Below are positions 1 through 7,055 of a DNA stretch of 8,172 nucleotides, piece after piece. The translations under genes were made by a program, and so were the position numbers. The stretch spans positions 1-8,172 of the forward strand of contig CALDDL010000210.1 in assembly GCA_937936675.1 (NCBI GenBank), written 5' to 3'. Origin of the DNA: an uncultured bacterium (GTDB lineage: Bacteria; Bacteroidota; Ignavibacteria; Ignavibacteriales; Melioribacteraceae). The notes beneath the pieces are model-generated. The model was not told the DNA's origin. It searched no databases and saw nothing but the letters and a program-made list of their open reading frames with translations. Each line of letters starts with the position of its first letter. Position 1 is the first letter of the stretch.

Positions 1-64
1 ACGTATGAATAATTTTAGAGATAATCGTGGCGACCGTATGGGCGGCGGCAGAAGAAGCCAATAA
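1..64 (+). CDS. C-terminal tail of a Gly/Arg/Asn-rich protein (partial)
   Basis: Only the last 20 codons are visible, reading in the frame that starts at base 2 and ending at TAA 62-64; the gene begins left of the window. The visible tail is RMNNFRDNRGDRMGGGRRSQ, which is strongly basic, hydrophilic and glycine-rich, so it is probably a flexible extension and not a folded domain. Such tails occur on bacterial RNA-binding proteins (RRM or DEAD-box helicase C-termini). They also occur on some small periplasmic Spy/CpxP-like proteins. The fragment does not let me choose between these. The coding call rests on an open frame running into the edge, the biased composition, and a stem-loop with a U-rich tract 12 bases after the stop. 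The gene converges on the efflux operon. Confidence 0.55.
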   Translation, partial: RMNNFRDNRGDRMGGGRRSQ

Positions 65-75
65 AAATATCTATT

Positions 76-126
76 CGGAGAAGAACAACTAAATTAACTA
101 ATACTTGTCCTTCTCCGGAATCTTTT
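76..126. terminator. Stem-loop between convergent genes, probable bidirectional terminator
   Basis: Arms at 76-88 (CGGAGAAGAACAA) and 105-117 (TTGTCCTTCTCCG) form a 13-bp stem around a 16-base loop. In the plus-strand RNA one pair is an A-C mismatch. In the minus-strand RNA the same position is a G-U wobble, so the stem is unbroken. On the plus strand a T-rich run (TCTTTTTC) begins four bases after the stem. On the minus strand a TTTTT run follows about nine bases past the stem, which is less ideal. The position between the plus-strand stop at 64 and the channel-gene stop at 208 fits termination of both transcripts. The loop is longer than in a classic terminator. Confidence 0.6.
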
Positions 127-207
127 TCTCCCTATAAATATTTATTAATCAAATAAAAGTACTGAAGTCATTATAAAATTGATTAGGTAAAAATATAATT
201 TCCGAAA

Positions 208-1551
208 TTATCTTCCTGATACTTTTAGATAGATAGATTTTTTTACGATGTAATTAGCTTTAGAATCGGTTAATTGATCTAATGTCTGCTGAGAGAGGGC
301 TTGTGCTTCCAATAAATCAGAAACAGTTATCAATCCATTCTCGTAGCTATCTTCATTTACTTTTAAGTTTTCTTCTGCCTGTGCTAAGGATTCTTCACTT
401 AGCAAATATTGTTTGTATGAATCAGTTAAGTCCTGCCACGATTTTTCAATTTGAAGAGTTAGCAATTGCGAATTATTATTTAAATTATTATTTGCAATAT
501 CTTCTTTAATACTTCTTTCTTCCAATTCGTAAGAGCCACCCCACCAGCCCGATATCGGCACAGAAACAGTTCCAAAAACCATTCCGATTGTTCTTTCTTT
601 CCCTTCATCAAGTTTCATATATAGCCCACTCAATCCAATACCGGCTTGTGGAAGATATTCTCCAAGTTTCATTTTTGTTAAAAGTTTTTCTGCTTCAATG
701 GATTTTTCGAGAAGAGCATATTCAGTTCTCATTTTAAGTGCTTCATTTTTCTCAATGAAATAAGTTTGAGGTAATTCACTAATCTGCAATTCATCTTTTA
801 ATACCAAAGCTGAATCATAAGGAATACCAATATATTGGCAGAATGCCATAGCTGCTAATTTTCTTCCATTTTCTAATTTCGATTTATTTAGTTCTATTTC
901 GCTCAGTTTTAATTTCACTTTTAGTAGATCATTTTTCATTACAATTCCGGATGCAAAAGCGTCTTCAACTTGCAATAAAAGTCTATTCAAAAGTTCTTCA
1001 TATTTCTTAATTGTATTAGATTTTTCATTGAGCGAAACAATCAGCCAGTAATTTTCTTCTGTTTTAAGGATTACTTCATCTCTTGCTAATTTTTCTTTAT
1101 AAACTGAAATATCCTCTCCCAATGAGGCAAGTTTATTACCGTTAATTATTCTACCTCCTGCAAATATTGGTTGAACTGCATTTATATACCCGATTGTTCC
1201 TTTCTTAAGCAAACCCATTGTTCCGCTTGGTAAAAAAGCAAATTGAGTTGCACTACTGAGATTATCCAAATTACCATCATACACCGGAAGATCACCTCCC
1301 TCGGATTTAATCTCCATAAAATTTTTATCTACACGGAAAATAAGTCCTCCCATATTAATACTTGGGAAAAAATTTGTGAAAGCAGATTTACTAATCTGAT
1401 GAGCAACTTCCGTTTCAAGCTTGCTATTTTTACTTTGTACATTGTTTTCTAGTGCAAGCTTCTTGCTTGCATCAAGTGTAAGGACTCCTTGAGAGAAAAC
1501 TTGACTTATATTAAGTATCAATAGAAGAATAACTAAATTTATTTTTTTCAT
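208..1551 (-). CDS. TolC-family outer-membrane efflux channel
   Basis: This 447-aa protein should trimerise into the outer-membrane channel of the RND pump encoded just upstream. Residues 1-20 form a Sec signal peptide (KK, then a hydrophobic stretch, with likely cleavage after VFS before Q21); there is no lipobox cysteine. The two-repeat layout of the OEP family is visible. Long helical coiled-coil stretches (about 139-235 and 345-440) each follow a beta-strand segment ending in a turn: QPIFAGGRIINGNKLA near 127-142 and SVPISGWWGGSYELEE near 330-345. The late motif YENGLITVSDLLEAQ (403-417) is typical of the family. Length is normal. The ATG overlaps the permease stop as ATGA (4 bp), with GGTGA about 8 bases upstream as a weak ribosome site, so translation is probably coupled. 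It is the last gene of the operon. The class is sure; the exported substrate is unknown. Confidence 0.94.
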   Translation of the reverse strand: MKKINLVILLLILNISQVFSQGVLTLDASKKLALENNVQSKNSKLETEVAHQISKSAFTNFFPSINMGGLIFRVDKNFMEIKSEGGDLPVYDGNLDNLSSATQFAFLPSGTMGLLKKGTIGYINAVQPIFAGGRIINGNKLASLGEDISVYKEKLARDEVILKTEENYWLIVSLNEKSNTIKKYEELLNRLLLQVEDAFASGIVMKNDLLKVKLKLSEIELNKSKLENGRKLAAMAFCQYIGIPYDSALVLKDELQISELPQTYFIEKNEALKMRTEYALLEKSIEAEKLLTKMKLGEYLPQAGIGLSGLYMKLDEGKERTIGMVFGTVSVPISGWWGGSYELEERSIKEDIANNNLNNNSQLLTLQIEKSWQDLTDSYKQYLLSEESLAQAEENLKVNEDSYENGLITVSDLLEAQALSQQTLDQLTDSKANYIVKKSIYLKVSGR

Positions 1552-4500
1552 GCTAATTCACCATTTTCAATTTTTACAAAATCTTTTCTATGAAAGAGAT
1601 AATAAAGTACTGGCAGAACTATAAGTGATAATATTAATCCGAAAATCAATCCGAAACAAATTACTGCTCCAAGGGGTCCCCATAGCGTCGAACCACTAAT
1701 AATCATTGGCATAACACCTACTGCCGCTGCTGTTGATGTAAGAAAAATTGGGCGCATCCTTCTTTTTGCTGCAGAGACTGCTGCATCTTCGAGTGTGAGT
1801 CCATGTTCTTTACGAAGCTCTTCTGCATAAGTGATATAGATAATTCCATTTCTTACTACAATACCCATTAAGCTTATAATTCCAATTAAGGCAGTAATGC
1901 TGAATGGATAGCCCGTAATCTTTACTCCGAATGCTGCACCAAAAATACTTAAAGGCATAGTCATCATTATAAGAAGTGCGGTTTTAGTATTTCTGAATTG
2001 TATAAGTAGTATTATGAATATGATAGCAATTGTAACTAATAGTGAATAATAAATTGGCGTAACTTCTTCAATGCTCATTTCATATTCACCGCCATAATTT
2101 ATTTCAACATCTTCCGGCAATTTCATTTTATCTATAATAGGTTTCATCTTTTTTAATATATTTTCAGCATAAAGACCTCTTTCAATATCTGCACTCACGG
2201 TTATAGTCCGAATCCCGTTCCTACGGGCAATTTCTCCCTCTGTCCACTCTTGTTTGGCATCCACTAATTGTCTTACAGGTACGGATGATACCAATAATGG
2301 TGAGGTTACATATTGATTCATTACTTCATCAATATTTGTTTTGACTTTACTATCAATTCTCAAATTTACATTTAGCGGATAATCATTCTCCCAAATAGTT
2401 GAAACTGGAAATCCTTTTGTACCAACCAACAAAGAATAATTAAGAATTGTCTTTGAATAACCGAGTCGGTTTGCTTCATCTCGTTTCAAATCCAATCTTA
2501 CAGATTGAAGCGGCTCGGCATAATCTGTTTTAATCCATTCTGTACCTTCGACTCCCCTCATTATTCCGGCTACTTGTGCAGCAACTAATTTTATGGTTTT
2601 AATGCTATCACCAGAAATTCTTACTTCAATAGGTGATTTACTAAAAGTCATTTCAAGCTGCTTCCATTTAATGTGAGCATTAGGATTTGAATTACTGTAT
2701 TTTTTGCTATATTCATCAAGAATTTCTTTAGTCGCTTCACTAGATTCAGTAATTACTAATAGCTGTCCAATATTCTTTGCAGGGAAATTTGGAGCATAAA
2801 GTGTGTTGAACCTTGGCGAGCTTGTCCCTACAAATGCAGCAACTTCTTTTACTCGCGAATCTTTTTTTAATATTTCCTCAATTTCTTTTAGTGCAGCATC
2901 AGTTTGATTCAAGGAACTTCCAACCGGAAGAGAAACTTCAACTGCAAATTGATTGCGATCGAATGATGGGAATGACTGTTGAGGAGTTATCATCATAATA
3001 AGAATACCAAGAACAAATGTTCCTACTCCAATGAGGACTACAGTTTTTTTCTTCTTAAAGGTTACTTCTAATGTATTATCATAAAATGATTGAAGCCACC
3101 TTAAGAATGCTTCTTTTTTACCTTTGCTTTTATCTCCTTTTAGTCCCTGTTTAATAAAAATATAACTCATCAAAGGCACTAATACAACCGAAACAAGAAG
3201 TGAAATTAACAATGCATAAGTTATTGTAAGAGGAAGTGATTTTATGAAATCACCTACAAGTCCGCTCATAAACATAACCATCGGGGCAAAAGTGAAGATC
3301 AAAATTAAAGTTGCCGAAAAAACCGAAGCAAAAAGATCTGTAACACTTTGCGAGGCAGCATCGTGAGGTGATATTCCTTGATCCAATTTCTCTACATAAT
3401 TATCAATAATAACAATTGCATTATCTACAACCATCCCAAGTACTATAATCAGTCCTGCAAGCGATACTGTTTGAAGGTTTATTCCTGTTGTCCACATAAT
3501 ACCAAGTGTTATTAATATTGAAATGGGAATTGCAGACGCAGTAACCAGAGCTACTCTTCTCGGAAGTAGTAAAATTGTAACAAATATTACGGAAATTATT
3601 GCCAACCCAAATTCTTTTAAAAAATTGTATATCGATTGGGAGACGAAATCGGGCATATCTGAAATCAACCCCACGCGAACATCGGAGGGTATTTGCGTTT
3701 TAAATTTTTCTATTTCCTTTTTAACTTCATCTCCATATTGAACTATATTATTCCCCGGGAGCATCTCTAAGGAGACAATTAAACATTTTTTACCATTAAG
3801 TCTTATATATGAATTTGGTTCTTCATATTCACGAACAACTTTTCCAATATCTTTTATTCTTACAACATTTCCAAATGGATCAGAATAAACAATTTGATTT
3901 GCAATATCGTTTTCTGTTTTAAGATCAGAAGGGATATGAATTGGTCTAATAAAATTACCATCATCAATATCACCGGCATAATTAATACTTCCTTCCGGTC
4001 TTAGTGCAGCCAATACCATTATTGGTTTTATTCCATAATTTGTAATCTTAGAATCATCTATATAGACGTTGATTTCTTCTTTCTGAAACCCATAATGATT
4101 TACTCTTGAAGTTGAAGGAATTTTTCTAATGCTTTCTTCAAATTTCTCTATATATTTTTCAAGCTCCTTGTATGTTTTTGTTTCGGATTCCACAGCCAGA
4201 AGTATTGCAGAAGTGTTTCCAAAATCATCATTAGCAGTAAGAGACATTACACCCGAAGGAAGCTCCCCCTTAAAATCATTCAGTCCATGTTTCAGTTTTG
4301 CCCAAAACGCTTTAGTATCTTTTTCCTTTTTCTGAACTTCCACATAAATAACCATTACATTTTCTTTTGATACAGAGTGTGTTTTTCTTTTATCTACGGA
4401 TTCATATTGAAATAGGTAGTTTTCTACTTTTTTAGTTAGTTGTTCTTCCACTTGTTGCGATGTAGCTCCCGGAAATACTCCAATAATCAATCCCTGCCTA

Positions 4501-4637
4501 ATTTTAAATTCCGGAAATTCATCTCTTGGCATTTGTGTTAAAGCTATTACTCCAAGTATTACTAGAATGGTCGTAGAAATTATTATTAATTGTTTATGTC
4601 GGCGAATATTTTCTATATATGTTCTTTTATTTCTCAT
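1548..4637 (-). CDS. RND efflux transporter, inner-membrane permease (AcrB/AcrF superfamily)
   Basis: This 1029-aa proton-driven pump subunit has the usual RND duplication. TM1 lies near residues 17-35, then a large periplasmic loop to about 338, a TM2-6 block at 340-495, and a TM7 near 532-550. A second periplasmic loop runs to about 860 and a final TM8-12 block spans 862-1017. Early family signatures include MPRDEFPEF (36-44) and FPGATSQQVEEQLTKKVE (55-72). The TM4 proton-relay segment reads GMVVDNAIVIIDN (401-413), giving one Asp, D405, followed by Asn where AcrB has a second Asp. The TM10 segment reads GIVVRNGIIYITY (925-937), placing Arg929 where AcrB has Lys940. MRPIFLTSTAAAVGVMPMI (961-979) marks TM11. 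An AGGA ribosome site (4648-4651) lies 10 bases before the ATG, 18 bp after the adaptor stop. It looks like an HAE-type drug/organic-compound exporter rather than the CusA metal type. Substrate is undetermined. Confidence 0.95.
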   Translation of the reverse strand: MRNKRTYIENIRRHKQLIIISTTILVILGVIALTQMPRDEFPEFKIRQGLIIGVFPGATSQQVEEQLTKKVENYLFQYESVDKRKTHSVSKENVMVIYVEVQKKEKDTKAFWAKLKHGLNDFKGELPSGVMSLTANDDFGNTSAILLAVESETKTYKELEKYIEKFEESIRKIPSTSRVNHYGFQKEEINVYIDDSKITNYGIKPIMVLAALRPEGSINYAGDIDDGNFIRPIHIPSDLKTENDIANQIVYSDPFGNVVRIKDIGKVVREYEEPNSYIRLNGKKCLIVSLEMLPGNNIVQYGDEVKKEIEKFKTQIPSDVRVGLISDMPDFVSQSIYNFLKEFGLAIISVIFVTILLLPRRVALVTASAIPISILITLGIMWTTGINLQTVSLAGLIIVLGMVVDNAIVIIDNYVEKLDQGISPHDAASQSVTDLFASVFSATLILIFTFAPMVMFMSGLVGDFIKSLPLTITYALLISLLVSVVLVPLMSYIFIKQGLKGDKSKGKKEAFLRWLQSFYDNTLEVTFKKKKTVVLIGVGTFVLGILIMMITPQQSFPSFDRNQFAVEVSLPVGSSLNQTDAALKEIEEILKKDSRVKEVAAFVGTSSPRFNTLYAPNFPAKNIGQLLVITESSEATKEILDEYSKKYSNSNPNAHIKWKQLEMTFSKSPIEVRISGDSIKTIKLVAAQVAGIMRGVEGTEWIKTDYAEPLQSVRLDLKRDEANRLGYSKTILNYSLLVGTKGFPVSTIWENDYPLNVNLRIDSKVKTNIDEVMNQYVTSPLLVSSVPVRQLVDAKQEWTEGEIARRNGIRTITVSADIERGLYAENILKKMKPIIDKMKLPEDVEINYGGEYEMSIEEVTPIYYSLLVTIAIIFIILLIQFRNTKTALLIMMTMPLSIFGAAFGVKITGYPFSITALIGIISLMGIVVRNGIIYITYAEELRKEHGLTLEDAAVSAAKRRMRPIFLTSTAAAVGVMPMIISGSTLWGPLGAVICFGLIFGLILSLIVLPVLYYLFHRKDFVKIENGELA

Positions 4638-4647
4638 AAAATAATTT

Positions 4648-4651
4648 TCCT
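4648..4651 (-). promoter_or_regulatory. Ribosome binding site of the RND permease gene
   Basis: AGGA on the minus strand lies 10 bases before the ATG at 4637, inside the 18-base gap after the adaptor stop. It supports the chosen start of the permease and its co-transcription with the adaptor. Confidence 0.55.
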
Positions 4652-4655
4652 ATAC

Positions 4656-5696
4656 TTATCGATTGACGATATGAATTAATGAATTGTCAACAAGTTTCTG
4701 ATGACCCGCAACTACTATTAGTTCATCTTCATTTAATCCACTTGTAATTTCAACACCTTTCTTTAAAAGTCTGCCCGTTGTAACATATTTCCTTACTGAT
4801 TTATTTTGATTTACCGCATAAACAAAATTTCTTCCTATCTCATCCACCATAACTGCTCTGCTTGGAACTGATAATCCGGTATTATTATTTTTATTAATAG
4901 ATACTTCGCAGATCATTCCCGGTTTAATTTTACGTTTGATATTTGATATCCCAATTTTTATTTTGTAAGAATGAGTAAGTGGTTCTGCAAGAACTCCAAT
5001 CTCTTCCACTACTCCTGTAAACTCGCTATTACTCAATGCTGCAATAGTAATATTTGCTTTTTGTCCTTTATTAATGGATGAAATTTCATTTTCGGAAACA
5101 GGAACAGTTGCAAACACCTTTTCTATTTTTACAATATTTATCGATGTTAAATTTGGTATAGCACTCATCCCTGATTCCATAGAACGCTTTCCTACAATTC
5201 CATCAATAGGGGAATAAAGCTTGCAGTCTTCAACATTTTTTTTAGAAATTGCAGTAGCAGATTTTGCTTGCTGCAAACCTGTTTCCACCTCTACTAATTT
5301 AATTTCCGGTAGATTTCCATTTTTAAACATTGGAAGTAGTCTATTGTAGGCATCTTCTGCTTGTTTTTCTGCTGAGAAAGATACTTCGTAAACATTCTTA
5401 TATGTTTCGCTATTAATTTCTGCAAGAAGCTGTCCCTTCTTTACAAAGTCTCCGGGGGAAACCAGAACACGGGAAACGCTTCCTACGACAGAAAAGCTTA
5501 AAGAAATAGACTCAGATTCTTCAATTGTGCCACTATAAGCAAAAATCTCATTTCCATCTATACTTTTTATTTTTTCAACTTCTACATCAATCACAGAATT
5601 TTTAAGTGAGTATTCAGCTTTACCATCATAACAGGCCTGCGTGAGTAGACTAATACCCAGTAGCGATAAACACATTATTAGTATTTTCAGTTTCAT
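4656..5696 (-). CDS. RND efflux periplasmic adaptor (membrane fusion protein, HlyD/AcrA family)
   Basis: This 346-aa protein bridges the RND permease and the TolC-like channel. The N-terminus is a hydrophobic export signal. It contains LLTQAC with Cys22, a plausible but not ideal lipobox (Thr at -3), so it may be a lipoprotein anchored in the inner membrane like AcrA. Domain order is that of the family. The first lipoyl half lies at about 66-96 (GSVSRVLVSPGDFVKKGQLL at 72-91). A short helical hairpin spans about 102-158, and the second lipoyl half is near 160-185 (LYSPIDGIVGKR). A beta-barrel covers about 192-268, followed by a membrane-proximal domain (VPSRAVMV at 277-284; TGRLLKKGVEITSGLNEDE at 307-325). 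The hairpin is short, as expected for small adaptors. AAAGGA (5704-5709) stands 7 bases before the ATG. It is the first gene of the three-gene pump operon, directly after the shared operator-like repeat. Confidence 0.94.
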   Translation of the reverse strand: MKLKILIMCLSLLGISLLTQACYDGKAEYSLKNSVIDVEVEKIKSIDGNEIFAYSGTIEESESISLSFSVVGSVSRVLVSPGDFVKKGQLLAEINSETYKNVYEVSFSAEKQAEDAYNRLLPMFKNGNLPEIKLVEVETGLQQAKSATAISKKNVEDCKLYSPIDGIVGKRSMESGMSAIPNLTSINIVKIEKVFATVPVSENEISSINKGQKANITIAALSNSEFTGVVEEIGVLAEPLTHSYKIKIGISNIKRKIKPGMICEVSINKNNNTGLSVPSRAVMVDEIGRNFVYAVNQNKSVRKYVTTGRLLKKGVEITSGLNEDELIVVAGHQKLVDNSLIHIVNR

Positions 5697-5703
5697 ATAT
5701 CAT

Positions 5704-5709
5704 TCCTTT
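5704..5709 (-). promoter_or_regulatory. Ribosome binding site of the adaptor gene
   Basis: AAAGGA on the minus strand, seven bases before the ATG at 5696, is the best Shine-Dalgarno match in the operon. It selects this ATG over the out-of-frame ATG that begins at 5703. Confidence 0.7.
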
Positions 5710-5712
5710 CGA

Positions 5713-5741
5713 TTTATAGACTATTTTAGTTTTTTGGTCGA
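5713..5741 (-). promoter_or_regulatory. Operator-like 29-bp repeat, copy before the efflux operon
   Basis: This copy matches the one before tetR (6342-6370) at 23 of 29 positions. Read on the minus strand it begins TCGACC, continues A-rich, and ends GTCTATAAA. The inner 21 bp have symmetric ends, GAC on one side and GTC on the other, as in the other copy. Within it TCGACC and TATAAA are 17 bp apart, so it could also contain the operon's own -35 and -10. It ends 16 bp before the adaptor ATG. A repressor bound here would block initiation. TetR binding is inferred from position and duplication; it is not shown by the sequence alone. Confidence 0.6.
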
Positions 5742-5759
5742 GGACTATTTAAAAAAATA

Positions 5760-6338
5760 TTAAATCCCTTCAGCAATCATTCGTGTTATAATCTCTATTT
5801 TTTCAATATCATCATTATCTAAAAAGAGGAAAAGTTCAAGACCACGAACAATTCCCACAATTACGTTGGCAGCTTTATTTAGATCGGATTTACTAAGAAA
5901 GTGAAATTCTCCCGAAATAAGTCCTTGTTTTAATATTTCAATTATTATTCTTTCTTCTGTTTCTTCAACTTGTTTAAGAAGAGATTCAATTAGTTCTTTG
6001 TTTCCCTTTATTTCACCTTTTAGAAGAGGGAATAAACTAACAGTTTGCTTAAGCTCAATTAACATAGTAGAAATATATTTTTTTAATTTCCCTTTTGCTG
6101 TTTTTTCTTGTTGAATGGCTAATTTGGCTTTAGAAATCATAATGGTAAATTCACTCATAGTTAATTCCCCAAATAGATCATCTTTGCTTTTATAATAATA
6201 ATAAAGGGTGCTTTTACCTTTTCCGGCTTCGTTAGCAATATCTTCCATAGTAGTTTTTTTCAAGCCCCATTTTTGAAAAACATTCTTAGCAGCTTCAAGA
6301 ATAGCTGCTTTTACTTCTTCATCCTTACTTAGGTTCAT
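5760..6338 (-). CDS. TetR/AcrR-family transcriptional regulator
   Basis: This 192-aa dimeric DNA-binding regulator is probably the ligand-responsive repressor of the downstream pump genes. The N-terminal TetR helix-turn-helix is clear. The stretch ILEAAKNVFQKWGLKKTTM (13-31) leads into the HTH, IANEAGKGKSTLYYYYKSK (34-52), then the usual KDDLF (52-56). Residues 60-192 are an all-helical ligand and dimer domain with no recognisable specificity; the length is normal for the family. The ATG gives the standard short lead before the first helix. The only Shine-Dalgarno candidate, AAAAGG at 6350-6355, is 11 bases upstream and lies inside the operator-like repeat. The gene is co-oriented with the pump operon and ends 63 bp before it, so read-through is possible. 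A second copy of the repeat in that gap argues for a separate, co-regulated promoter. Confidence 0.93.
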   Translation of the reverse strand: MNLSKDEEVKAAILEAAKNVFQKWGLKKTTMEDIANEAGKGKSTLYYYYKSKDDLFGELTMSEFTIMISKAKLAIQQEKTAKGKLKKYISTMLIELKQTVSLFPLLKGEIKGNKELIESLLKQVEETEERIIIEILKQGLISGEFHFLSKSDLNKAANVIVGIVRGLELFLFLDNDDIEKIEIITRMIAEGI

Positions 6339-6341
6339 AAT

Positions 6342-6370
6342 TTTTTAGACCTTTTACGTTTTCTGGTCGA
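6342..6370 (-). promoter_or_regulatory. Operator-like 29-bp repeat, copy before tetR
   Basis: This is the second copy of the sequence at 5713-5741 (six differences in 29). Its inner 21 bp run from GACC to GGTC, a four-base symmetric end pair, around an A/T-rich core with ACGT near the centre. That size and dyad layout is usual for TetR-family operators. It directly abuts the predicted -10 at 6371-6376 and would cover the transcription start and the ribosome site. This fits autorepression. Confidence 0.65.
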
Positions 6371-6399
6371 AATATATAAACTATTTTCCAATTTATCAA
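6371..6399 (-). promoter_or_regulatory. Predicted tetR promoter (-35 TTGATA, -10 TATATT)
   Basis: On the minus strand TTGATA (6399-6394) is separated by exactly 17 bp from TATATT (6376-6371), a good match to housekeeping-sigma spacing and sequence. Transcription would start around 6364, inside the adjoining operator-like repeat. The sequence here is AT-rich, so chance matches are common. The exact spacing and the abutment with the repeat raise the likelihood. TATATTTCG also resembles a Bacteroidota-type -7 element. Confidence 0.5.
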
Positions 6400-6484
6400 G
6401 TAGGACTAATTGCAACAAGGGGAGCAAATACGATATTCAACCCGAATTGAATTTTGGGATTTTCAGGTATTGCCGTATAAAGAA

Positions 6485-6525
6485 TTTAATTTTTAATTAA
6501 ACTATTAATCATCTTTTAGTAAGAT
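6485..6525 (-). terminator. AT-rich hairpins after the archaemetzincin gene, weak terminator candidate
   Basis: Two small inverted repeats lie just past the archaemetzincin stop. ATCTT/AAGAT at 6511-6525 has a 5-base loop and overlaps the stop codon. A perfect 7-bp AT-only pair lies at 6485-6501 (TTTAATT/AATTAAA, 3-base loop). Neither has GC pairs enough for a strong intrinsic terminator. They mark the likely end of the regulator-archaemetzincin transcript only by position. The rest of the 186-bp gap holds the tetR promoter and nothing else I can name. Confidence 0.2.
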
Positions 6526-7055
6526 CACCTCAGATATCCATCAACGATTTTGGCGCAGGCGGGGCAGTATCCATTGCCTTTTATATCCACTTCCTCGATT
6601 CCGTTGGATGAATGCATTACGCAATCCCAATCAAGGCAGTGCCTCAATCCGTAATTATGTCCAAGTTCATGAAGTGCTTCTTTCATCGAGCGTTCGAGCA
6701 GTAGTTTATCATTCGATATTCCCGAATAAAATTCTTCGTGCAATCGGCATACCGAAACAATAGAGTGCTTTCCATTAAGCTGCGCTTCGCCAAAAATAAA
6801 AGTCAACGCTGGTACGAACAGATCCACATCGGTCAGCAAAAGCACTTTTCCTTCAATATTATCAGTGAGATTAATTACTTCGGCAAGTATTTGTGTCGAA
6901 TAGTATTGCTTTCTTTCGATAGAAAAAAAATCGTCTATATTGACCTTAAGATCATTAAGATGAATTTTACAAGAAAATCTTTTAGAAAATTCCGCAACAA
7001 GATTTTGCAACAATAGTTGGTTGTAAAATTTAAGCGGTGTAAGATAAATATCCAT
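6525..7055 (-). CDS. amzA: Archaemetzincin family zinc metalloprotease (peptidase M54)
   Basis: This 176-aa predicted cytoplasmic zinc peptidase has no signal peptide or membrane helix. The diagnostic archaemetzincin motif is complete. HELGHNYGLRHC (129-140) contains the three zinc-binding His (129, 133, 139) and catalytic Glu130. It continues to Cys145 and the Met-turn VM (146-147). CPAC (164-167) then completes the four-cysteine set (140, 145, 164, 167) that binds a second, structural zinc in this family. The upstream FGEAQLNGKHSIVSVCRL (88-105) and VLLLTDVDLF (71-80) fit the family fold. Length is typical, so the protein looks intact. The ATG shares its A with the last base of the regulator's TAA (TAATG), with only a weak GATGAG-like site upstream, so it is probably translated by coupling. 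Natural substrates of archaemetzincins are not established. The family is common in archaea and patchy in bacteria. Confidence 0.93.
   Translation of the reverse strand: MDIYLTPLKFYNQLLLQNLVAEFSKRFSCKIHLNDLKVNIDDFFSIERKQYYSTQILAEVINLTDNIEGKVLLLTDVDLFVPALTFIFGEAQLNGKHSIVSVCRLHEEFYSGISNDKLLLERSMKEALHELGHNYGLRHCLDWDCVMHSSNGIEEVDIKGNGYCPACAKIVDGYLR

Noticed and set aside
134..145. Perfect AT-only palindrome ATAAATATTTAT
   Set aside because: In sequence this AT-rich such palindromes arise often by chance, and nothing nearby suggests a binding site.
5743..5750. Second GACTATTT next to the operator copy at 5719-5726, suggesting tandem half-sites
   Set aside because: Only eight bases match, and the equivalent element before tetR (AACTATTT) stands at a different spacing, so a conserved arrangement is not supported.
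6401..6420. Possible sigma-54 promoter around TTGC near 6410
   Set aside because: The preceding GG is 7 bases from the GC instead of the required 10, and no better match was found on either strand of the gap.
6454..6471. Hairpin CCCGAA/TTTGGG in the tetR upstream gap
   Set aside because: Six pairs with one G-U and no U-tract directly after it; too weak to call a terminator or regulatory RNA.
6738..7016. Plus-strand open frame of 92 codons opposite the archaemetzincin
   Set aside because: It lies wholly antisense to a gene with a complete family motif; its product is basic and without recognisable domains. The other short plus-strand frames (for example 282-509, 3523-3741 and 7855-8064) are antisense shadows for the same reason.
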